From Luscinia megarhynchos (taxonomy: Eukaryota; Chordata; Aves; Passeriformes; Turdidae), in assembly GCA_034336665.1 (NCBI GenBank), contig CM067566.1, positions 17,590,330 through 17,654,329 on the forward strand: 64,000 nt of DNA, in the 5' to 3' direction. Below are positions 45,801 through 60,400 of this stretch, in pieces. Below the pieces are notes generated by a model. The model was not told the origin of the DNA. It saw only the letters and a list, made by a program, of their open reading frames with translations, and ran no database searches. How positions within the stretch are numbered: the first letter of the stretch is position 1; every line of letters begins with the position of its first letter. The translations under genes were made by a program, and so were the position numbers.

Positions 45801-48800
45801 ATCTCTTAGGTTGACAAACAGTATGTATTTATGCCATCTGCAGCTCCCATCATTCCACAAACACACCAACATTGTCTGGGTAGAATTTTTTTTTCCTCTA
45901 AAAATAAGACCTCATGGATTTTTGCCCCTAAAAAAAGACAAAATGTATTGCTGCAGAAAAATTTAATTTTTATTTGGGGCAGTAAAAAATTTGAAGCCTA
46001 TTCTGTTTTCAAATATAAACATGTCTGGCACCTGTTTTCCCACAGAAAGCAATACAAGACTCGTGCAAAATTTCAGTGTGAAAGAACTGACACACCAAAT
46101 CATAGACTGGGCATCTCTACAAATTATTAAACCAGGATGAAACTATATGGCTGAAGATTAACCATAAAATTACTTACATACTTTGGGAAGGGAAAGAGAT
46201 TCATGCAAACATGAGCCTTTTAATCTCATTTTAGTAGCATGTAAGGTTTTAGACCAGCTCTTTGATGAAGGAATACCTAAAAGAGGTGTAAACAAATGGC
46301 AAATGGCATGGAAATCAAAGATTTATCAAGAGAAGACTAAACCTAACTAATAGCTTCCTTTGGTGTGATCAATTTTCAAAAGAGCATGATGACCTTCTCC
46401 TTGGACTCCAGCAAAGTGATTTTTATGTATATGGGAAACCCTTAAATAAAAGGGAGAAGATGAATTTAAGAAGTAACTGTAAGGGAAACCAGAAGCAAAG
46501 GGAAAGGCAAGAAGAGGTGCACATGGCTTGGGTAAGACCACTGGAAGCCCGAGCACAGCTTCAGCTGCTGGCTCCTGAGAGGAGAGCAATCCTCACAGGG
46601 TGCAGAGAAGCATTTTTAAAAGAATGCTAATACGCAGAAAATAGATGTTTTCTCAAAGTAAGGGAATTCTCCTAGACTGAGACACGCTTAACGTGTGCTG
46701 ATTCTTCTTTTTATACGCCAGAGAGTTTTTCCACTTTTTCCAAGCTAAATCTGTTGATTGAACAAAAGAATATTAATTCTCCATGCAAATGTTTCCTCTT
46801 ATTTATGGCTTTTCCCAGTTCACTGTAAGTTAAACAGCAAAAATCCAACTGTTTTTGGAACACCTATGTGCTCCTGTTTTGATGGGTATGCATAAAAGAC
46901 CCCTGCAAGGTTTTGCTTTTGCACATCCCCTGAAAATCCAGAAAGTTTTATGAAATCACAACAAAATGTTGGGACTTCAAGCTCTGAAAGCTGCATGTTT
47001 CCTTCTAAACTTCTCTAGTGCCTGAGCTTACATGACATAGATTCAAACCAATAGCCTTGCTAGATAAGTGGGTTTTTCCCATGTGTTTTTTCTGAAGAAG
47101 GAAAATTACTCCTGACAAACCAGATCCTCATGAATGCTTGCTAAAAATCACATTTTATTTCTACAGACATAGGCAAGAATCAGGCTATTATAAAAATCCC
47201 ACAAAATTGCAAAACATGGTCAAAATAGAGATATGTTTTTCTCAGACGAACTTTTTCCCCCCTTTAAAATATCAGGCAAAGCTATAAAAGTAGTATTAAC
47301 TGGTTTTTTTCAATATTCCACAGCCTGGTGCCAGTGGGTGCTTCCAGCTAAAAAAGGGGGATCTCGTGATCATAAAGTCAGAGTAAAATGCTGAATTTAC
47401 CACAGAAGACCAAATTACAATCCATGAAATCAAGTATGAGGGAGAAGCCTACACTAAGGGCAGCTAAGAGAAATGACCAAAGGGAACAAGGCTGATCAAT
47501 ATTAGGATTTTGATTCTAGCTCTAGATAGATAGAGAGATCATTCCCCCATGTCCCTTTCTGGCAGGGAATATTAGCAGAAGTTATGTCAAATATTGTCAT
47601 TTCATATCCAGACAATTGGCATTACTATCTCATCCTCAAAGCATCATCCTGGAGAGGCATGCCTGGACATACATTGGGCCACAAATCTGACAGGACATCT
47701 CTGAACTGAGAGATGCAGCTGCACTTTGTCAAACTATTTTGACTCACTTCCAGTTGGAATCAGACTCAGGATAATGGTCCTTGCATTTCATCGAGGTTAT
47801 TTATGATGCATCTCTTTTTATTTTCCCCCACAAGATACTGTCTTTGAGTTATTTTTTATTTTTGCATCACTGCTGTCTTTCAAAGAGCGACTTCTGATAA
47901 AAAGATTTATGAGCCTTACTCCTCACTTTGCTGGAACTGGGTTGCTACAGTTTAGCTATGGCCAGACTCAGTGCACCCCAGTAACACCAGCAACCTGGAA
48001 GAAATTAGTCTCCACATGCATTTAACATGATGTCTGATGACAGAAATCAGACAGTTCAATATTCCTGTTAAAAATATACATCCTGTTAAAAATACATGCT
48101 GGTATAAAATGCCTATAAGGGACTCACTTAACCAGGGGCTCTACACAGCAGAGAATCTTGTACCAATATACAAGATCCAGAGAGCAAAGGGGCACTGAAG
48201 ATCACAGAAATCCAGAATAAGTGCTGTGTTTCATTGGGTTGATGCTTACAATAGTCAAAGTGCTCAGAAGTTAAAGGTCCTCTTCACACTTTCAAGACTA
48301 CAGAGTTTTTAAACTGTGCCTAAATCTCTGCCTTGGTGAATTCAAACCAAGCCAGCTCCAAACCATGCTGCTCCAGCAGTCTGTGCTGAAGATCCAACAG
48401 CAGAAAAACCCTCACAGCCAGTACCCAATATCCACAGCACCCTGGGATTTCAGCCCTGTCCAGGACATGGCTTTCTGCTGAACCTGCACCTCCCAGGTCA
48501 AGTGCCTTGGAGTTTGACCTGCCCTTGCACACCAACCCTAGACACAACACTTATGTAAAAACTGGCAAAATCTCTTTCCCAGTTCAGAGGCTGGCACTGC
48601 TTCAGCAGCCACTGACAAACATGAGGTACAGCAATAACAGAGCTCTGCCCCCACAAAACACACACGGTTTCATGTGGCAGATTAAATGGAAGTCCTGCCA
48701 ACATAGTATGTTTTCATTCATTTCTATTTCCTAACATGCCAGGAATAGTGCCTCCTAATATAGAAAATAGACACTTGATGTATAAATATCCAAGATGAAC

Positions 48801-51800
48801 AAGAAAGTCATCTTTATCCTACTCTTGGTAGAATATATCCCTAGTGTAGCAGCAGTGATGGCCTATCAGGAGCAAAACCTTCTACAGTCAATGTGTGTCT
48901 CTGTCAAGCACTCTTTTATGAGGAATTTCGTTGCATGCTGCTTTAACTTAAATAGATGCATACAGTACATATTTTAATTTAAGTGTCATAAAATCTTTTA
49001 GGCTGGTTTTAGTTTAATAACAGGATCATTAGATAATACTTTCTTCAGTAAAGATTCTGGTAGATTTATTTCTGCAGCAGTATTTGTGGGCATGCTCTCC
49101 CTATATTTTTGACAGTCAGACATTCCTTTTCCTGAAAGAAAAAATCTGTTACAAAATGTTTTCAGAACCTGAGAAGTTCAGCACACCCTTAGCCCATCAC
49201 TGTAATACCTCCAATACAAATAAAACATTATCTATGACACTGAACTTAATGCATACACAAATGTGATAACATACTAACTTTCTTGTGCCAGACTCTGGGT
49301 AAATTTAGGAAGAGACCTGCAGATGTACTGGAAAAAGAACAGACAGTGCTGCACTTCCAGAATTTTAGCAACATGTTTATTCTTCTTCTTTTGCACTCAA
49401 CCGTCTGTTATTTCAGACAAACATGAGGATCTAAAATTACTTGCACCCTTAAAACAAAATGCTATAGGAAGCTGAAGAAACAACCATATTGAGAAGATAA
49501 ATAACCATACTGAGAGAAGTATGTGTGGAGAAAAGCAGCTCCAGAGTGCAGAACTGAGCTTTGGTTTGGCCACCAGTCACCCCAGAGTGCAAACACCATC
49601 TGAGAGAAGGAAACCCTTTGAATACTTGTAAACTTAAGGGAAATCTTGTGAGAATGTTCTTGTCCTATTGCTTACATTACCCTGCTTCCATTTTTCTTAG
49701 AAATATCATTAATAAAGTCTTTTTCAAGGTACTGAGTAATCCAAGGCATAACAGAAATCCTGACAAAAATGTGGCAGTAAAAAGGGAACAAAACCAGGTT
49801 TTTTTGTAATTTTGCAGAAAAGTTTAGAAAAGTCCTAGCATCAATTTTACATATTCTTTTTTTTTCACTCATACAATTTCTTCCTTTCCAATAATGGTTC
49901 CAGATAAGGCATTATACAGTGAAGATACCAACACAGTCTTCAGTTTTTCATCAGATCTCTCACAGCATTATGATTTTAAGATAAAAATAATGTACAATGT
50001 CCATCTCTCATTTAGGCAGTTTCATATAATTATAATATACACATAATCCATCAAATTGGTGGCAGGATTTTTAAGGTCCAGGTTTTGAGCCACATCTGGT
50101 ACTCACATCTTTAAGAAAATTTAAATCAGTGCATCTCTAGTATTTCTGCTAGGTGTGCTTGTGACACATCACAGACATGCCCTTATCTGAATGTGAAATG
50201 CCTGTTATCCTGTAGACAACATGTATTTTATCATGTTGGATCAGAGCCTGCTCTGTGAAGTAGAACCTCCATTTTGTAAGAGCACATTTCTGCTTCCTGC
50301 AGATAAGAAGAGAGAAATCACGAATTATGTTTTTTTCCTGTGCTCTGGCAAGTAGCTCCATTGCCTCTTAATGGTTCTCCACACAGAAACCAACAGGCAG
50401 GACTAATGCTTGGGATTTTTATTACCAAAGGCAAGAGAAGATGGAAAAATTATAGAAGAGAATCAGGTTGTGGGGACAAGAAAGTCTTGTAACCAGAGGC
50501 CATTAACCTTCCAAAGGAGAGAAAAGGAAAGTCATGGAACCAAGCCAAGGGCTGACTCATTACTTTCTAGGATCCTGTGCCACTTGTATGTGTGGTAAAA
50601 AATTACTGGCCCCTTTTTCATTTCCTTTTTGCTCGTGTTGTCCTTGAAGGAGACCATTGCTCTGCAGCTGAAGCAGGCAGAGCTTGGGAGATGGGGCGCT
50701 GGGCACCTAGGTTACAAGAGCTCTTTTGCTTAGGAAGGACACCAGTATCCTTAGTCTAGGATACACTCAAGGAACCTTCTGCTGGACAAAATGACAAAAC
50801 AATGTGCTGGAAATACCAAGTTCACTAAAACTTTCTTCCTGAAATTACATTATCATGTGAAATTCTTTATATTCCTACCCTGAAAGTAAGAAATCCATCC
50901 TCTGGTTTTACTGAATCATTAAATTTTCCTTTGTCCTTGATGATACCAAAATTGTTTAGTCCTTCGGGACAACAGTTGTTAGTTATCTTAACAGGGAAGA
51001 ACTTCCAGATCTCAAAATAGTTGTCTATTTAGTGCCAATCAATCAACTACATGTCCACAGGGCTCTACAACTAACGTTTTACAAACTCTAGTTATTAGTA
51101 CTTGCATTTAGCTTCAATGTACTTAGAAATAATTAATCTTTTCAACAACACTTTGATTTAAGCATGTTGTATTATTCACCCTATTTTGCAGGCTGGAAAT
51201 GAAAATGCTATAGTCTCCAAGGATGCCACAGGCAAAGATGGGAATGAAGCTTGAGTAGCTACTCCTCACCCACCCACCACCTCACTTTTCAAAAAACAGA
51301 GAAACCTGACTGCCCACTCACTTGAATCTTAAGTTTTGCACCCATCCTGCAAGCAACCATACATTATGCAAAAGCAGGCAAGAACTCAGCTCTGGACTTT
51401 TAATTTTCCTCCATCTGGGGACCAGTCCTGCTTTTCTGCAATCTCAATGCAAATCAGAAGTGTATCCATTGGAGTCATTAGCATTGCATCACTCAAATCA
51501 CCGCCAGCAATATCAAAACTACAATGTTTTATTTTAATAATGAGGAAATACAAGCATTTTAGAATAGGCTATCATATGTGAACAATCAGAGGAAGACTTT
51601 CAAGGATTTTTAGTGGAGAAAGGGGATCATCGCTTATCAGTGCTAGAGTCAGCCTTTTTTCTTAAAAAAAAAAATAAAAAAAACCAAGGGTGCAGAAATA
51701 TAATCAATTCAAATTAGTATTGATTTCTAAATAATGTGGAATTAAGTTGGACATTTACAAACTGTAAATCACTGTTATTTAGTAAGAATCAGCAACATAT

Positions 51801-54433
51801 GTTACATAGCAATAGACAGAACCACTGATAGATTTGAGACAGGAAGTATGCTTCAATAAAGTTGGCTATGGCACTGACATTGTAACCAAGTAAAAGGATA
51901 GGAGAAAGTGAGGTCTAAGCCAAAACCCACTGCTTCTCATAGTCGTCTCCAATCAAAATAAGAACTATATCAAAAACCCAACAGAAAAATCCAGATAAAC
52001 TCCCAAGAGTTCAGGCAAAATACTGTGGATTTATTTCAGCTTAATTGAGACCAGAATTTTGCATCATGCCTGTGAGGTACTCATACAGGAGTCTCAAGGG
52101 AGATGAAGGGAATAATATCCAATCAGGAAATGATGGAATAGAGGTGTAAATTGGTGACCTCTATAGGGCTACACGGCTTGACTGTTACTGAGCCAAAAGT
52201 AGAACACAAATCACTGGGACTTTTATTTTCAAGACAATGATGTCCCACATATTCAGAGATGGCCTCTTACCATGACTAAATCAAGAGGATTGCAATTATT
52301 TTCATTTTACACTTTTTATGTGCCTCTGTGATTTCACTTCCTTTTAAACATTTATGTTGAGAAATACTACTAATGGGCAGCTCCTGTGAAATTGTACCAT
52401 GTGGTACAAAGCTTTGTCCAAGTACTGGGGGTGATTTAAGGTTCCTCTTGGCTCCTCTTGGAACCAATGCAAAATCCAAGCCACTAAGTGTCTGCTTTTG
52501 TAGAAGAGGAATAAGGAAATCAGTCTGTTGAAATATGCAACCAAGAATCATGAAACAGAGGCTCTGAGTGTATTATCAGCAGTTTGATAATACAGTGCTA
52601 GGTGCTATACCTTCCACACGAAAAATACTCAGCATTTCTATGGGAAACTCATTTAAGGCAAGCTTTTCAGGAGCAGCTGAAAAATGTGCCTCCAGTTTCC
52701 AAAACAGATGAAATTTTCATAAAGTTTTTTTGTTTATCTTTGGGCTAAAAAATAGAGAAAAGCATTTGCAATCACCTGCATGACAGTTTCTTCTGTCCTG
52801 GTTTTCCTATCCCTGAACAAAAGCAGGATACTACTATATGGCTGTCAACATGTTTCATTAATTCCTGCCTAAAAAGGACCTTGGATTTAGGATGCTGGAG
52901 AACTACACAGAACCTTCATAAAGCAAGGGGTAAGTGAAGAAACAGAGCTGCTTATGCATTCATTTCACTGCCTGAAAACTACTGTTAAGGGACAACAGTC
53001 ATGTCAAACACACATCAAGAGTTGTTACGAAACATCGGGAGGCAAAACTCAGCACTCACTGTGGGGATTTACGTATGTCCCAAATTCCAGCTCAGTGACA
53101 GGATCTGCAATCCCAGACTGTGTCACAGATTCTTCCCACTTCATAAACTCCTGTGCTACATATGCATACAAACGTGTGCCTGCATATGAATTACCTATAC
53201 AGTCCTGTGCTCAGTTTATGTAAGTAAAAAGTGAGCTGAGAGGAATTTTGCAGGGGACAAACCACCCTTTCCCTGCTGCCTCTTACGGAGATTCTCACAG
53301 AGAAAGTAAGCGCTAGAGAATCTACTGCAAAATACATTCTGCCTCTGAGCATTTGGCTACTCTCATCTCTTTCTGGAATTAGAGTTATGACCATCTCAAA
53401 TATCCAGATGAGAGGCCACGGAAAATGTTTTAAAGAAACATAGAGTTATCACTACTTACACATTCCAGACTTCTGTTCAGCTGCAAATACATTAATGCAA
53501 GCAAGAAAAGAAGAGTGTGATGTGGGAAAGGAGGCTGTCTACAATTTATCACTGCTGTGCAGACATGCCCTGAGAAGAGAGCTGTGCTGAAAACCCAAAT
53601 ATAGGAACATCTATATTAGCAGCAGTTATTTCTGATTTGGTCTGAGGGACTTTCCAAACTCAAGGGGCTCACAATGAAGGACTGGCCAGCCATGAAGAGC
53701 CTGCAGCAAAGCTGAAAGGACATGTAAATTGCTCTGATATCCCAACAGACTTCTGCTGTTTCAGGGATGCTATTCTAATCCCAAGAAGCAAGGAGTCCCA
53801 TTTTCTGCTTTGCTCACTAATGCAGCAGGTTCCTATTTGGGCTTTATCAGGGGATTTTTATCTGCCAAATTACAGCTGATAATTCAATTTGATGCAATTT
53901 CCTAAAAATGCTGAGTCTGAACTGGATCAGATTCTCAGCTGGGGAAAGTCACTACTTCTGTGTAAGATCCAAGCATGAAATGGGTTAAAATTCATAAAAA
54001 ATAAGAGTATATTCTGTATTTTATTAGGGCATTAATAAAGAAAGGCATACAAAAATTATAGTTTTCTAAAAGGTCAAAAGACAGCTCTCTGCTCCTTAGA
54101 ACATATTTTGCACAATATTGAAAAACGATGAATAACTTGGGGAAATAACTCAACCATATCTTCTTTGATGCCTAAAAGGACTGCCTTTGAGCTGTTTGGG
54201 AATTAAACATTTAACAGTCAAAAATGAAAAAGCCTGTCAATACTTTGTGAACCAGCCAGGAGTAAAAGCTGTCTAAACTGGCCCTCTGAAATTGTTCCCA
54301 CTACCAAATGTTTCACAATTCTCCTTTGAAGTTTTCTCATGTGCAAGTAATTCAAAGCAGTTTTTCTAAAATCAGGTTGTCTTGCAATAACTTTATAATA
54401 ATTTAATAATTTTAAGTATCTGTATTATATTAC
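42804..54433. other. No gene recognised; long unique-looking stretch
   Basis: 44340-44700 is a GC-rich islet with few CpGs and a 9-bp inverted repeat (44552-44560 with 44570-44578). A 173-codon minus-strand frame there reflects low stop density. 44870-45560 is AT-rich and repeat-free. No LINE, LTR or exon was recognised. Confidence 0.4.
51664..51683 (+). repeat. A-rich tract
   Basis: Two A runs separated by one T. Confidence 0.85.
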
Positions 54434-54453
54434 ATATATATATATATATATAA
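54434..54453 (+). repeat. (AT)n dinucleotide microsatellite
   Basis: About ten uninterrupted AT units within AT-rich surroundings. Confidence 0.9.
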
Positions 54454-57400
54454 TTGAGGATTTTTTCAAACTATGTCTTTTCCTTGTTCAATTTTGGTCT
54501 CTCCTCTCTGCTTTGTAGGATTTTTCCCCCATCTAGTCTCAGAATCTTTTTCCAACCTCAGAGTGTCTATTCCCAAGTGATCACAGGAGAGGAGCAACTC
54601 TAGCCTAGTGCTCCAAGGGCCAACGTTCAGCCTTAGAAGTGGAAAGAAGAAAGACATACACTTACCACAAATGAAAAAAAAAATCCAAAAGCAAGCTCTA
54701 ATCTCACTATCTCCAGTTGTTCCCAGTCTGTGGTTTAATTTACTGCTGGGTTAGCAGGGTGTTCCACAATGCCTCTCATAATTACTTTCTCGAGGCTCTA
54801 ATTCAACTGCAATTACCACTGCGGAAGTGAACAGAACTGGATCACAGCTCTGCTAAGATCCAGCTAAACCACCTGAGCGAGCAGCTGGCCAGCCCCCAGA
54901 GCTTCCTCCCTCCCTAAGGTGAGTCCAGACCTTACTGACCCATGTGGGGAGACCACCTCCTAAGGGACTCTTCCGCCTACCCATCCCAAACATCTTGCCT
55001 CCGAGTCCAAAGAATGGTTTTTGCAAGAAAGGAAATATTTATGTATAATTTTTAATGTGGACTAAAGAGTTACACTAACAAAGCAATCCGGCAGAGCTTC
55101 CTTTCACACCCACAGCTGACCAGCTGGGTTCATGGCTCACAGCTGGCCAAATGATCTAGATAATTAAAGAAGAAAAAAAACCTCTCTTTGTTGTTCAGGG
55201 ATTTCAAGTCTGTTTCATCAAGAACATTATGTCCTTGATCTATCTCTGCTCTTTTTTGACTTTCTTTTTTTAAACTGCCAGATTTAAAGGCCACTATGGC
55301 TCTATGGAAACTGCCTATCAGCCGTCACGGGCCATACCTACATAAAAGAAATGTCAGGACAGGAGGCTCTCTAACGAATGCTCAGTAGAGCTCCCTTTAC
55401 TCACAAAAGGCCATATACTGTATAGGGCAAACGTTTATGGGCAGCTCCAAAATGCCCACTATGGGACAGGGGGGTAGCAAAGCAGCAAGTTCACTCTGCA
55501 TTCAAATAGCCCATTGCTCTGCCCTGCTCCCCCTGCTCCACCTTAAGCATATGGATCATTGTGTCCACGCTACACCCTCTATGTGCTTTCTGCTCCCCAT
55601 GTGGGGGTCTGGCCATGCAGTCAGAGCCATCACAGTCCCTACAGAATTCAGCAGTGTCAACACCAGTGTCTGCTGAAGCAGCTACTTGCCGGGGAAGGAC
55701 TGCAAAAGGCAAAGGTATGGATTAATTTATCTCTGCAATCTGCTTCGACTGTCACTTTGCTTAATAGCCAGCACCCCACACAACTTCCAGCGCAGGCCCA
55801 GGCTTACTGCATTTCAGGAGGACACCAGCTTATGGCACAAAAATGTATTTACTTGATGATTTAGCAAAACCCTCTTCACACATTTTGACTGCAGAACCAA
55901 TGTCCAAAAATGTACGCTCTGCTGGCAAACAAGAAACCTGCGCACATTAAAAAGATTTCAATTATAGAGCAATTGCAGGGGGAGGGGAGGAAGAAACTCC
56001 TATGAATTTCAGTGTGAAAAACGGCTTGTAGCAGGATGACTTTGCCAGGACAACATACCCTGTAGCATATCTCCATAGCTAAGTGGTGCAGAATTATCAA
56101 GTAACAGCGCTGCTAACAGCGCTGTCATACAGACACTGTTTAGTCAGCAGCTGCACCTCTGTGACACCCCACACTTGGTGAGTGCTTAGGCTCCCAAATG
56201 AAATGTGATACCTGGCTAATGCAAACGGCAGCCCAAACCCCATTACCCCCCACGCGCACCCGACTGACCTTAAATTCGGTGCCTTTCACAATTAACCTTC
56301 TCGCAACCGAAAGGTTTATCATAATCCCACCTAGCTATTTTCAAAGTGTACAAACTCGGTGTTGGCACCGTTACTGCAGCTGCCTGCACAATTCCTTCCC
56401 GTTTCAGAAGGCAAACAATACTGTTTCAGACGCACTTGGCTCCCCTCTCCACCACTTGACCTCCTAATTCAGAGCGCGAGCCCCCAGCGTAGCAGTGGTG
56501 GTGTCTCTGTTGAGCTGCTGCTCTGTGATAGCTAATACATGCATACATTACTGCTGACATTTAAAAACATTCCTAACAGTTTGTGTGAGTACATGGTAAA
56601 CAGATGCTATGGGACTTTTTACCCATTATCAGTCATCTCTGAAGACTGCAGTAAAGTGACAGGTTGTTTGAGACTCTTCGGTCTAACAGTGAGATTTATT
56701 TTTAATAGAATATTGATATTATGGCACAAAATGCCATTTGGTGTTTACTTTTTTTTTCCTCCTAGAGCTGCAGTTTATGGGCTTTTTAAGCTTTTGCAAG
56801 TCTCTGTTATATCTACTACTACATTTTTTATGAAAAAAAGTTAGAGACTTTTATGAACTCTCTGATTAAAGTATCTCCATCTGAATGTAGATTAAAAGTT
56901 CCAACACCTGAGAGCATTAAAACCAATGAATATTTATATAGAAAAACAGCAGATGAATGCACTTTAAATCTTCAATGCAAGTCTAGTCATGGGGTTTATC
57001 TTATTTTAGGGCTTACTTTTTATTAAAATGAACTCTTGCATATTTACACTACAGAAATAAATTTTATTTGCAAGCACAATACAGTAAGAATCTTACAAAT
57101 TGATGGCCTTGGTGAAAAGTAAATGTACTCCTCAAACTAATTTATTTCTTTATCAAGTATATATTTAAGAGGATTTTCATTGTATGCTGCTAACAGAGTT
57201 TGGTGCAGAGGAGGCACATTCATTGGAGCTGGTTCTGATTTCACACTCGTCTAAGTCCATGGAGCTACATTAACCACATCAGTGTAAGACAGTGCTCTAC
57301 TGCAAGAAGGACCACTGCATATTGCTAACCCTGGACTTCAATATTGGTGTTATACCACATGCACTTGGTTGCTACAACTACAACCAGCTCACACGGTACC

Positions 57401-60400
57401 TTGAAGCTGCTGTCTTTCCTGACAGAAGACAACCACAGTGAGCAGGAACCAGACACCAAACCAGTTTTTTCCAGAAATGGTATGGGACTGCAAGGTCAGC
57501 CTAAACCCTACAACCTCCTTGAGGGCTGACTCCAAACCTGCCTCACTCAGCACATGTAGGAAAAGTCAACATCATCACCGACCCAAGTCCCACGGCAAGC
57601 AAACCATCTACAGAAAGGGTGCAGGGGTGCAAATGAAGGTGAACAGAGACCTCTGTTTTGCACAGAAAGAGCTCCTAGGCTCTCTGCATCCTTCTAGTGG
57701 CAAAAATCCCACTCACTCAAAAATTTGCTCCTCATTTGAATGGGAAGAAATACATGGTTTCAGGGAGCTGGAGCACAAGTGAAAATGAAATCTTGATGCA
57801 GCCCAAGTACCTTTTAGCAAACCCTTTTTCTCTTCAGATCTTGTGCTTTGTGAGAAGATTTGTTGCACCATCTCCAAGCCTATGCTGTTCTCTTTTGGTT
57901 TTAAATGTAACCTTAGAAATAAATGTTTACAAATCAGCTCATTGTGTCTTTGTTTTGAAGCTTAAAGTTTCACTTTGATTGCTGCCTTTTTGACATTTTG
58001 CATAGGAAATATGTTTGCATGTTCACAGCACTATTGAAATAGCAATTAGATCACCATATTCCAGCTGTTACAAGGTTTTGTAATGCATTTTCCAATAAAC
58101 ATTTTGAAGAAAACAGAACTATTTTAGTATGTCAAGCAGATAGGTTGAGATTTTTTTTGTTTAGCTTTTTTCAGTCTTATGTTTTTCTGTGTGTTACCAT
58201 ACTTTTTTACATTCTTCTATTTCACTGCCTTTAATTCACCCAAATAAAAAGGTTCAGGTTTTCAAAAGGAGTATGTGGTTGCAGGAGTTCTGATTTTGGG
58301 GACCTGGGAAGCTGAGCCAAGACAGTTTTCAGAAAATCGACCTTTTTGTCTTATGCTAAGCACTACAACTGGGAACAGCTTTTAAAACAGTTGCTATTAT
58401 TTCTCTGATCGTCTTTAAGCAGTAAAACTTTTACCATTTCCAATAAATATCTACCTACCCAGTTTCATTCCATCCTTCCTCAATAATTTTTTTCACTTAA
58501 AAAAAAAATGCACTTTTCTTCCCCTGCCTGTTAAAATGAAATGTCCAACTCCCTTGACACTGGAAATTATTTTCAGCTGTGCAAGAGAACATGTGATTTA
58601 CACACCAAGGCAAACAACATCCAGGCACGAGCAGCAAAGGGCAACAGGACCTGAGCCTTGGTGGCCAAATAGATCAGACAGAGCTTTGGTTGTGAAAACC
58701 TTGGTCACCTTTTCTAACTCAGTTCATGCCAGTCAATAACCAAACTCATGATGTACACCAGGCAGCAGCAGTTACCTTGGTGAAAGACAAACAGGATCTG
58801 CAACATCTTACTTTATGCTTAGGATCAGATGACAATTAAGGAATTCTTTTCTTCATCTTGCCTGGTGTTTAATACTTCCTGGCATAGACAATTAAAACCA
58901 AGAAATCTTCCTTTGCATTTTTTTTTCTGATTCCTGACCTCACGTGACACAAGTTTTGCATTCTCATTTTCTTATGCAAGAATTGCTATGAAAATTTTCA
59001 TACTCGTTGCTTCATGCAATAAAGAGAAATTCTTGTTCTGTCTAAATTTAGTCAACTAATTGCAATTGAGGTGGCTGATTTATCTTCTGTGGTTTTCGAC
59101 TGATCACTTTGAATCTGGTATACTCTAAGGAGATCGATACATTGATTACAATTTTTGGGTGTTGTATATAATTTTCAGAGTGTAACTGGATTCCTTATCC
59201 TGATGGTAAAAATCCAGATAAGTACTGAGAGGAGAAAAGAAGTTTGCCAAAAGACTGCATAGGTATGGCAGGAAACAATCCTCCTCAATCAAGTCCAGTA
59301 TTTCAGAGGTGGTAGTCAACTATTTTTTCTTTAATGGCAGTTGTTACAAATCTAATAGTAGTAGTAGGACAATGAAGACTTGCAAACCTCTTGGGAGGTT
59401 TCCTCTTACCTCTAGATAAACTTCCACACTTGCACAGATGCTCACCATACAAGAGGCTGGTACATACAACCCAAAGAAGAGCAAAGCCTAGATCTGCACA
59501 GGCCAGAGTTTATGCCTGCCCATTGCTTTGAGGAGATTGCTCCAATCAATTCAGTCTCTCAATTAGAAGTGCAAACATATGAGAGCTGCAGCAAAAGGGT
59601 TTATTTTAAGTTTCCCTCTCATCTTTGAGGAAAATGAGTCATTATAAATTCTGCAGCTGCCTGTCTATCACTGGTGGGACAGCACTGAGTTGGGGCCATT
59701 TCAACCTCCCTCGGGTTTCAAGATAATTATGCATGATTTTGTCACATCAAGATGAGTTTATTTGCAATTCCCAAGTGTCATGCGTGTCCAACACAACCTT
59801 GCTGAGCACTCCAGTGCTGATAACCTAAAAATACTCCTTGTAAAAAGGGTTTGCTCTTCATATATTTCACCCAGTTTGAAACTAGTACCTTAGTTGCCAG
59901 TTAAACAGAAGTATTGATTTTAAAATTGCTCTTTTAACCTACAAGGTACTACATGGCCTCTGTTCAGTGTCTCTTAACTTTATGTTCTTGGATGTACACT
60001 TGAATCTACTAAGGGAAATCTATTACTTGTCCTAAGTTTCACTGGCAAGTGTTAGGAAGTAACAGCTTTTCCTTAGGAATTCTGTCCTGGTAATGCAACA
60101 GGTAACAGTACAAAAACTTAAAGCAGGCTTGACAGTATATGTTTGACAGTAGATTACAAGGCTCTCTTTATTGCTCTTTACTGTCTAATGAACTCTGTGT
60201 CAACTTCTTTATCCCAATATCGTTTTATTACCAATTAGTTATGTAAAATAGTCAAAGACACACAGAACAAGTGACAATACAACCTAGCAAATACACAGTA
60301 GTGAGGAGACTTTAACTCTTGCATCCTAAATATCTGTATGACGAAAGGAATCAAAATGGTTTCTACAGCTGGCAGGTACTCCAGGTTGTTTTTTCAATAG

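Noticed and set aside
52795..52815. 'tgtcctggttttcc' resembling an LTR start
   Set aside because: Same reasoning: a short word match with no element behind it.
54916..54924. AAG|GTGAGT donor on the plus strand
   Set aside because: The upstream sequence has no recognisable coding content and no supporting feature.
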